A stretch of 34,292 nt of DNA from a virus. The notes under the pieces are model-generated. The model searched no databases. It was not told the DNA's origin and worked only from the letters and a program-made list of their open reading frames with translations. Each line of letters starts with the position of its first letter. Position 1 is the stretch's first letter. The stretch lies in the IMG/VR virus record IMGVR_UViG_3300043427_001528, positions 1 to 34,292 of that record. The stretch is one strand, 5' to 3'. Below are positions 29,140 through 34,292 of this stretch, piece after piece. Made by a program: the position numbers and the translations under genes.

Positions 29140-29164
29140 CGGGGGCTTCGCGCCCCCGTTTTTT
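29140..29164 (+). terminator. Rho-independent terminator after the coat gene
   Basis: CGGGGGC (29140-29146) pairs with GCCCCCG (29152-29158) over a 5-base loop, TTCGC, and TTTTTT follows directly. It lies 24 bases past the coat stop codon and 15 bases before the next gene. It would end most transcripts here, making coat more abundant than the tail genes, which then depend on read-through or another promoter. Confidence 0.9.
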
Positions 29165-29178
29165 CTTAGGGATCAGGA

Positions 29179-29895
29179 ATGCCGCGCACTGTAAGAGACA
29201 TACTTACCCGCTCAATGCGGGTCGCCACTATTCTCGGGGCATCCGAGACGATGGACGGTAACGACGCATCAGACGCACTGCTGACACTAAATCAGATGAT
29301 GGACGCTTGGCAGGCGGAGCGGCTGTTTGCATATCAAATCGTGTCGCGCACGCACGCACTGACAACCGGCGTTGCAACGTACTCAATCGGCCCCGGCGGA
29401 ACGATCAACGTAGACCGCCCCGTTAGGATCGAATGGGCGTTTACACGCGATTCGCAGCACTATGACCGGCCTATGGATATTGTGCCGGATCAAGTTTTTG
29501 CGTCGATCACGCTCAAGAATCAGGGGAACAATTTCCCGACGGTGCTGTACTACGCGCCGGGGTTCCCTCTAGGCTCTATCCGCATATGGGAGCATCCGTC
29601 GGCCAATCTGGTGCTGCATTTAGGCTGCTGGGTCACGCTCTCCGAGTTTGCCGACCTTAATGCATCTGTATCGCTGCCGCCAGGTTATGAGCAGGCCATT
29701 GTGCTGTCGATGGCTGAATTGCTTTCCCCAGAATACGGCAAAGAGCCGTCAGGAAGTCTGGTGCGCATGGCCGCAAAGTCAAGGGCGAACATCCAGCAAA
29801 ACAATCTGCCAGACCCGCGCATCGGGTGCGAGTTCATGGGAGTGCAGCAGAATACGCCTGCGCCTTACTATCGCTACGTTTCCGGGGACTTTTAA
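29179..29895 (+). CDS. Tail accessory factor, gp4-like (head completion)
   Basis: 238 residues. MPRTVRDILTRSMRVATILG then DASDALLTLNQMMDAWQAER, with LPPGYEQAIVLSMAELLSPE later, match the P22 gp4-type adaptor that binds beneath the portal after packaging. Such proteins stabilise packaged DNA and provide the docking place for the next tail protein. Its gene overlaps the gp10-like gene by one base (TAATG), the usual order in P22-like phages. Confidence 0.85.
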   Translation: MPRTVRDILTRSMRVATILGASETMDGNDASDALLTLNQMMDAWQAERLFAYQIVSRTHALTTGVATYSIGPGGTINVDRPVRIEWAFTRDSQHYDRPMDIVPDQVFASITLKNQGNNFPTVLYYAPGFPLGSIRIWEHPSANLVLHLGCWVTLSEFADLNASVSLPPGYEQAIVLSMAELLSPEYGKEPSGSLVRMAAKSRANIQQNNLPDPRIGCEFMGVQQNTPAPYYRYVSGDF

Positions 29896-31358
29896 TGCGC
29901 GTGCCGTTTGAGGGATTTATCGGCCCCGCATACGCTGCCGCGAGCTGGAAAGCCAGCACTCAGCGGGCCGTTAATCAGTACCCGGAAGGCGACCCAGAAA
30001 AGGGGCTTGTCTACTATCCTGCGCCTGGTCATACGACTATCGGGTCTAGAGGATCTTCGCCCGTGTTGGCAATGGAGCCAACACCGTCAGGATTGGTCAT
30101 CGTAACGGCTGATTCTGTTCACCTTGTGCCGGACATTCAAAGCGGAGCATTCCTAAATCCAGTGCAAGTCGGAACAACGGGAAGCGCTTACGCGATTGTG
30201 GCGCAGGCTGGCGATCAAGTAATGATCGTGAACGGCAATCAGGGATTCAGCTTTAATCGTGCCGATGCTGTGCCGACACTGACCACGATTACAGCGTATG
30301 CCTTTCCGCAAAATCCGCAAAGCTGCACCGCCCTTGACGGGTATTTCATCGCTCACGGTCCGAACAGCGATCAGTTCTATTGGTCATCGCCGTTTGATCC
30401 TCAAACATGGAACGCGCTCGACTTTGCCAGTGCTGAAAACCTAAACGACAAGCTACAACGGGCGATTACCGTAGAGCGCGAGCTGTACCTGATTGGATCG
30501 CAGTCAACGGAAATCTGGGCAACGACCGGCGGCGAGGAAGTATTCGACCGCATTCAAGGGACTTATATCCCCTACGGCACTGCCGCCCCGCTATCTGCTG
30601 CCGTAATCGGTCAGGCGCTGCTGTGGCTTGCGCAGGACACTAACGGCGGCTCTGTGGTCATGCAAGCCCGTGGACTGCAAAGCAAGCGCGTTTCTACACA
30701 TGCCATCGAGCAGGAAATTGCCAGTTATGTCACCACGACAGACGCCTATGCTTTGACGTATCAGCAGCACGGGCACTTGTTTTACGTGCTGTCGTTCCCT
30801 ACCGCCGGGAAAACATGGGTCTACGATATGGCCACGCAACTGTGGCATGAACGATCATCTTTAGTGCCTGACCCGACGCAACCAGATCAAGCGGCTCCAA
30901 TAAGCTACGTTGAGGGCGCGTGGCGGGCTAGGTGTCATGCGTACTTTGCCGGGTACAACCTGATCGGAGACTCGCGCGGGCCGAACATTGCGCAACTGTC
31001 TACCACGATTTACAGCGAAAACGGAGTGGACTTGATTTGTAAACGTGTTTCGCCGCACATCGCCAACAAAGCCGAGTACCTTACCGTTTCCGGTGCCGAA
31101 TTTATCTTCCAGCCAGGCGTCGGGCTTTTCAGCGGAAACGATGAGGATGTTAACCCGCAAGCAATGATGCGCGTCAGCAAAGACGGCGGGCGGCAATGGT
31201 CAGCGCAACGCACTGCGCCTATTGGCGCTCTAGGCGAATACTTTGAGTCAGTAAAATTTAACCGACTCGGCCGCGCGCGAGATATTGTGATTGAACTTAG
31301 TATGTCGGCACAGGTTTATAAGCCAATTTCCGGCGCGTATCTCGATTTGACGCCATGA
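29895..31358 (+). CDS. Packaged-DNA stabilisation/tail hub protein, gp10-like
   Basis: 487 residues from the ATG at 29895 (TAATG overlap). The start MRVPFEGFIGPAYAAASWKA then QRAVNQYPEGDPE is the P22 gp10-type opening. Inner blocks such as ALDGYFIAHGPNSDQFYWSS and ERELYLIGSQSTEIW are typical of this beta-rich hub. It seals the portal after packaging and carries the needle or tip. Full family length. ATGA overlap with the following tip gene. Confidence 0.88.
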   Translation: MRVPFEGFIGPAYAAASWKASTQRAVNQYPEGDPEKGLVYYPAPGHTTIGSRGSSPVLAMEPTPSGLVIVTADSVHLVPDIQSGAFLNPVQVGTTGSAYAIVAQAGDQVMIVNGNQGFSFNRADAVPTLTTITAYAFPQNPQSCTALDGYFIAHGPNSDQFYWSSPFDPQTWNALDFASAENLNDKLQRAITVERELYLIGSQSTEIWATTGGEEVFDRIQGTYIPYGTAAPLSAAVIGQALLWLAQDTNGGSVVMQARGLQSKRVSTHAIEQEIASYVTTTDAYALTYQQHGHLFYVLSFPTAGKTWVYDMATQLWHERSSLVPDPTQPDQAAPISYVEGAWRARCHAYFAGYNLIGDSRGPNIAQLSTTIYSENGVDLICKRVSPHIANKAEYLTVSGAEFIFQPGVGLFSGNDEDVNPQAMMRVSKDGGRQWSAQRTAPIGALGEYFESVKFNRLGRARDIVIELSMSAQVYKPISGAYLDLTP

Positions 31359-32650
31359 CGCCACGCATTCCCCCGATGACAACGCCAGTGGCTGGCGAGG
31401 GCGATGATTCGGACACAATGCCGATTAACTCGCTTTGGTACAGGTACTTTCAATCGTTGCAGCAATCCATACCGGGCGATGGAGTACAGGAAGCGCCGGA
31501 GGATGGTGTTATCTACGGGAGGCAAGACGCGGCATGGGTCAAAGCAACGCCTGACCTTGGATACGCAGCAGCAGCAACTAGCGGCACGGTAACAAACACA
31601 GTGGGCGACGATGCCACTATTCCCGTCTTTGCCGCTGGCGCTGCTGGATTGGTGCCGGGTGCAATCAATGTCAACTCTGGACGATTTTTGCGTGAGGATG
31701 GATCGTGGGCTGGCGCTGCCGGAGGTTCTCTGGTTGAGGTATACAGCACACCCGGCACGTTTACGTGGACAAAATCAGCTGGCGCACAATTTATTCGCGT
31801 CTTTGTTGTCGGTGGCGGTGGTGGTGGAGGTAGTGGAGGTTACGGATTAGCACAATTAAGAAGCGGAGGCGCTGGCGGCGGAGGAGCTGCGCTTGTTGAT
31901 TTTTCTGCTAATGCTAGTGATATGCCATTGTCTGCTGCCATCGTTGTTGGGGCGGGAGGCGCTGGTGGAGTCGGAATATCAACTGGAATTTTGGGCAACT
32001 CTGGAGCTATCGGCGCCAGTTCGTCTTTTGGATCAATAGTCACTGCATACGGTGGCGGTGGCGGTGGTGGTGGGCAAAATACAGGCACTGGCGGAGGAGG
32101 CGGTGCGGGCGCTTTGTCAGCCGGAGGGACTACCACCTTAGGTGGTACCGCCGGCGGTCTTGGTGGGCAGTACGGCGGAATTCAAGGCGGTGGTGTCTCC
32201 GCCGTTGCCAGGAATTCGTCGTGGATTGGTGGCGCAGGCGGAGGAGGCAATCAATTCGCCAGTTCGTCTCCTGGTGTTGGTGGTATGGCCTACGGAGGCG
32301 GCCAAGGTGGCGGACAAGGAGGAACTGTTATAACTCTAACTCCCCCCACGGCTACCTCAGGTGGGACGGCAAGCCGTTATTTATTGGAAAACAGTTTGCC
32401 CGGAGGAGCCCCAAACACAAATGCAGTTGGCGCTACCGGAGTGGCTGTGTCTTTTAGGGGTGCTGGCGGGCCGGGTGGAGGGGCGAGCGCAACAAACGCA
32501 GTCCCCGCCGGCAATGGAGCGGATGGACAGCAGCCTGGTGGTGGTGGTGGCGGTGGCGGCGCATGGGGGGGCGCGCCGATTGGTGCGGGAACTTCTGGAG
32601 CGGGCGGCGCTGGTGGTAGCGGCATTGTCGTTGTAATTACCAGTTTTTAG
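31355..32650 (+). CDS. Glycine-rich tail-tip/receptor-binding protein
   Basis: 431 residues. The first 125 (with MPINSLWYRYFQSLQQSIPG) look like a virion-binding head. From about 150 to the end the chain is filled with runs of Gly (GGGGGGGSGGYG, GGGGGGGG, GGGGGGGGAWGG) separated by short variable loops, and closes with GGAGGSGIVVVITSF, a known ending of phage Gly-rich tail proteins. This resembles the polyglycine-sandwich design of adhesins such as gp38 of phage S16, where the loops choose the receptor. Position after the gp10-like hub is that of the needle gp26 in P22, so it may serve as tip, fibre or both. Confidence 0.72.
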   Translation: MTPRIPPMTTPVAGEGDDSDTMPINSLWYRYFQSLQQSIPGDGVQEAPEDGVIYGRQDAAWVKATPDLGYAAAATSGTVTNTVGDDATIPVFAAGAAGLVPGAINVNSGRFLREDGSWAGAAGGSLVEVYSTPGTFTWTKSAGAQFIRVFVVGGGGGGGSGGYGLAQLRSGGAGGGGAALVDFSANASDMPLSAAIVVGAGGAGGVGISTGILGNSGAIGASSSFGSIVTAYGGGGGGGGQNTGTGGGGGAGALSAGGTTTLGGTAGGLGGQYGGIQGGGVSAVARNSSWIGGAGGGGNQFASSSPGVGGMAYGGGQGGGQGGTVITLTPPTATSGGTASRYLLENSLPGGAPNTNAVGATGVAVSFRGAGGPGGGASATNAVPAGNGADGQQPGGGGGGGGAWGGAPIGAGTSGAGGAGGSGIVVVITSF

Positions 32651-32663
32651 GCGATAAACCGCC
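32650..32663. repeat. Repeated hairpin GGCGATAAACCGCC, copy C (before ejection genes)
   Basis: Same element as at 21598, again starting inside the TAG of the upstream gene. A second hairpin follows: AGCCT (32675-32679) with AGGCT (32687-32691) around 7 bases. Then comes AGGAGG and the start of the next gene at 32710. There is no T run after either stem. Confidence 0.75.
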
Positions 32664-32709
32664 CCATGAGGGCAAGCCTTTGTAATAGGCTCGAACGATA
32701 GGAGGCCGT

Positions 32710-33453
32710 ATGGGTTGGGGAACTGCGTTATCAGTCGGAAGCAACATTCTCGGCGGGTTGATTGGCGGGCGATCTGCTCGCAGTGCTGCGCGTAGACAAG
32801 AAGCGGCGGCGCGCGAGGCCAATCAACTACTCGGTCAGACGCAGGAAGCCAACTATGCCGACCTGTCCCCGTATCGAGATATCGGCTCAGGTGCTACCGG
32901 CCGCCTCGCTTCGTTGCTGGGTGTTGGCGGAAGTGCAGAAGACCCGCGCTACGGTGAGCTGACCCGACGCTTTTCTGCTGCCGATTATGAAGAAGACCCC
33001 GGCATGCAGTTTCGCCGCGAGCAGGGGGAGCAGGCGATTAACCGCAACGCCCTCGCACGGGGCCGGTTTAACTCGGGGTCCGCGCTCAAAGAACTGCAAC
33101 GCTACAACTCCGGCCTTGCCTCGCAGGAATTTGGAAATGCCTTCGAGCGGTGGCGTGCGCAGAGTGCCGACATTGCGGGCCGCTTGGGCGTCGCTTCCGG
33201 TATGGGTCAGCGTGCGGTGGAAAGCGGCAACGCAGACCGCACTAACCTGCGCGGTCAAATGGCGGGCAATCTGATTGGCATCGGCAACGCTCAAGGCGCC
33301 GCCCGTATTGCCAGCGGTAACGCTTTGCTGCAAGGCTTGCAAGGCGCTACTGATTGGGGCATGAACGCACTGCGGCAGCGCCCGCCGACTCCGCGAACCG
33401 TTAGCAACTATTCGCCGTTCCTTGAGGGCGAAGACGCAATGGCGGGTCGGTGA
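32710..33453 (+). CDS. DNA transfer/ejection protein (gp7-like)
   Basis: 247 residues with AGGAGG 5 bases before the ATG. A Gly-rich start (ALSVGSNILGGLIGGRSARS) is followed by RRFSAADYEEDPGMQFRREQ, GEQAINRNALARGRFNSGSA, LKELQRYNSGLASQEFGNAF. I recognise this series from phage proteins annotated as DNA transfer protein. They are packed in the head and leave with the DNA to help it cross the envelope. It opens the group of three ejection-type genes; its stop overlaps the next start (TGATG). Confidence 0.82.
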   Translation: MGWGTALSVGSNILGGLIGGRSARSAARRQEAAAREANQLLGQTQEANYADLSPYRDIGSGATGRLASLLGVGGSAEDPRYGELTRRFSAADYEEDPGMQFRREQGEQAINRNALARGRFNSGSALKELQRYNSGLASQEFGNAFERWRAQSADIAGRLGVASGMGQRAVESGNADRTNLRGQMAGNLIGIGNAQGAARIASGNALLQGLQGATDWGMNALRQRPPTPRTVSNYSPFLEGEDAMAGR

Positions 33454-34292
33454 TGGCGCTTGATACCTCAATTTACGGCCGAATTCAGCCGTTTAAGGTC
33501 GCCAGTCCGGGCGAAGTAGAGCGTAACGCGCTCGCCATTGAAAACGCGCGGCAGGCCAACCGCATGAACGCGCTCAAGTTTGACGAGATGGAGCGTGCGC
33601 GTGCTGAAGCTGCGGCCGATCAGGAAACGCTGCGGGCCTACTTTCAAGAGGGCAATCTGAACGCACTAAACGTGCGTCCTGGCCTTCGCATGGCCGAGGA
33701 AAAGCGATTGCTAGAGGCGGCAAAGCAGCGCGAAGAAGCTGCCGCGAAACGCGCAACGACCGGCAAGACCACGCAGGAAACTTCGATTGCAGCCGCAAAT
33801 CGGCGGGCCAATCTTCTCCGAGGCGCTACCGATCAACAAAGCTGGACGATGCTGCGCGACATTATCGGTCAGGAGATGGGGCCGGATACGCTTGCCAGAG
33901 TGCCTGAGCAATTCAACCCGCAACTGCGCGACGCAATGTTGCAAGCCACGATAGACGAGTCGAAGCGGCTCGAGTTGCAGCAGAGCGGCGAACGGGATCG
34001 CAGGCAGGCGGCAAATGCCGAAGTGCTGATTGATGCACAAGGGCGCGCTACCGTAAACCCTGTCCTTGTTAGCGCCCGACGGCAAGCAGCTGAAGCCCGC
34101 CGCGCTCCCGTTGCCGCGCCTGTTGCTCCGGTAGCCGATCAGCCGATGCCGGATGACCGCACGCAACTGTCTGCGCAGCTTGGCGTGCCGGTTGCGCAGC
34201 GCGACCCGTTTGCAAACATGTCAGGCAAGGGCCGCGAAGTGTTCCAGCGCGAACTCTACAAGCAGGCCGACAAGAAGCTGACCGAGGCGGAA
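33453..34292 (+). CDS. DNA-ejection/internal virion protein, N-terminal part (continues at 1-679)
   Basis: ATG at 33453 overlaps the previous stop (TGATG). The frame is open to the window end and continues in register at position 1 of the circle, ending at 679; whole product 463 residues. It begins MALDTSIYGRIQPFKVASPG then EVERNALAIENARQ, an opening shared by podovirus internal proteins. A long Arg/Ala/Glu-rich helical region follows (MERARAEAAADQETLRAYFQ). It is likely ejected with DNA or lines the portal interior. No enzyme motif seen. Confidence 0.78.
   Translation, partial: MALDTSIYGRIQPFKVASPGEVERNALAIENARQANRMNALKFDEMERARAEAAADQETLRAYFQEGNLNALNVRPGLRMAEEKRLLEAAKQREEAAAKRATTGKTTQETSIAAANRRANLLRGATDQQSWTMLRDIIGQEMGPDTLARVPEQFNPQLRDAMLQATIDESKRLELQQSGERDRRQAANAEVLIDAQGRATVNPVLVSARRQAAEARRAPVAAPVAPVADQPMPDDRTQLSAQLGVPVAQRDPFANMSGKGREVFQRELYKQADKKLTEAE
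34166..34292. repeat. Terminal direct repeat, right copy
   Basis: Identical to bases 1-127. It is the closing overlap of the circular assembly. Features in this stretch should be counted once. Confidence 0.93.

Noticed and set aside
32131-32147. Perfect inverted repeat TACCACC-TTA-GGTGGTA
   Set aside because: It lies within the glycine-rich coding region, where GGT and ACC codons are frequent; no sign of a regulatory role.

Overview
The window is a complete tailed-phage genome of the P22-like podovirus type, assembled as a circle and opened inside a virion gene. The first 127 bases are repeated exactly as the last 127 (1-127 = 34166-34292), so the unique length is 34,165 bp. The coding frame runs straight through the junction: the gene starting at 33453 continues into the gene ending at 679 as one 463-codon reading frame. 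A P22-type portal, scaffold, coat, gp4-like and gp10-like set, a Cro-like regulator and many small early proteins of kinds common in Burkholderiales phages suggest a betaproteobacterial host. The host assignment is inference. I see no integrase, CI-type repressor, tRNA or CRISPR array.

Layout. Two transcription units diverge from a 174-bp control region (13974-14147). It holds a strong leftward promoter and four copies of the 7-mer ACCGAAT/ATTCGGT spaced 41, 41 and 37 bp apart, which are probable Cro operators. The leftward early operon (13973 down to 6575) is tightly packed, with most genes joined by ATGA or TGATG overlaps. It encodes a run of tiny membrane proteins, an ERF annealing protein, a lambda-type exonuclease, an SSB-like protein, a Ref-like HNH nuclease, a cytosine-C5-methyltransferase-like protein, a DUF3310 protein and several unknowns. 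Its last gene is a 36-residue peptide that looks like a double-glycine leader peptide, followed by a TTCG-loop terminator facing the late genes. Inside this operon are a 35-unit hexanucleotide repeat that reads as a Gly-X protein, and an 84-bp direct repeat that puts the same 3' end on two different genes.

The rightward unit starts with cro and two winged-helix proteins. A SNF2-like helicase, an N4/N6 DNA methyltransferase and a DUF1376 replication protein follow. The DUF1376 gene carries five tandem 11-bp iterons, a lambda-O-like candidate origin. Then come a loader-like protein, a VRR-NUC-like nuclease, a GNAT acetyltransferase, small and large terminase, portal, two tandem paralogues and a repeat protein (decoration candidates), scaffold, coat, terminator, gp4-like and gp10-like tail factors, and a glycine-rich tip protein. 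Around the circle junction lie three DNA-ejection proteins, a C1q-ended fibre, the lysis cassette (two membrane proteins, GH108 endolysin, Rz with nested Rz1) and a protein with an ADP-ribosyltransferase-like domain.

Points most worth a second look: the GG-leader-like peptide at the convergent end, the Gly-X repeat protein, the ART-like protein, the origin iterons, the evenly spaced operators with no repressor gene, a hairpin repeated three times ahead of virion gene blocks, and an antisense 45-aa membrane protein whose start codon abuts that of the tail fibre. All functions are read from sequence motifs and gene order; no database search was run.
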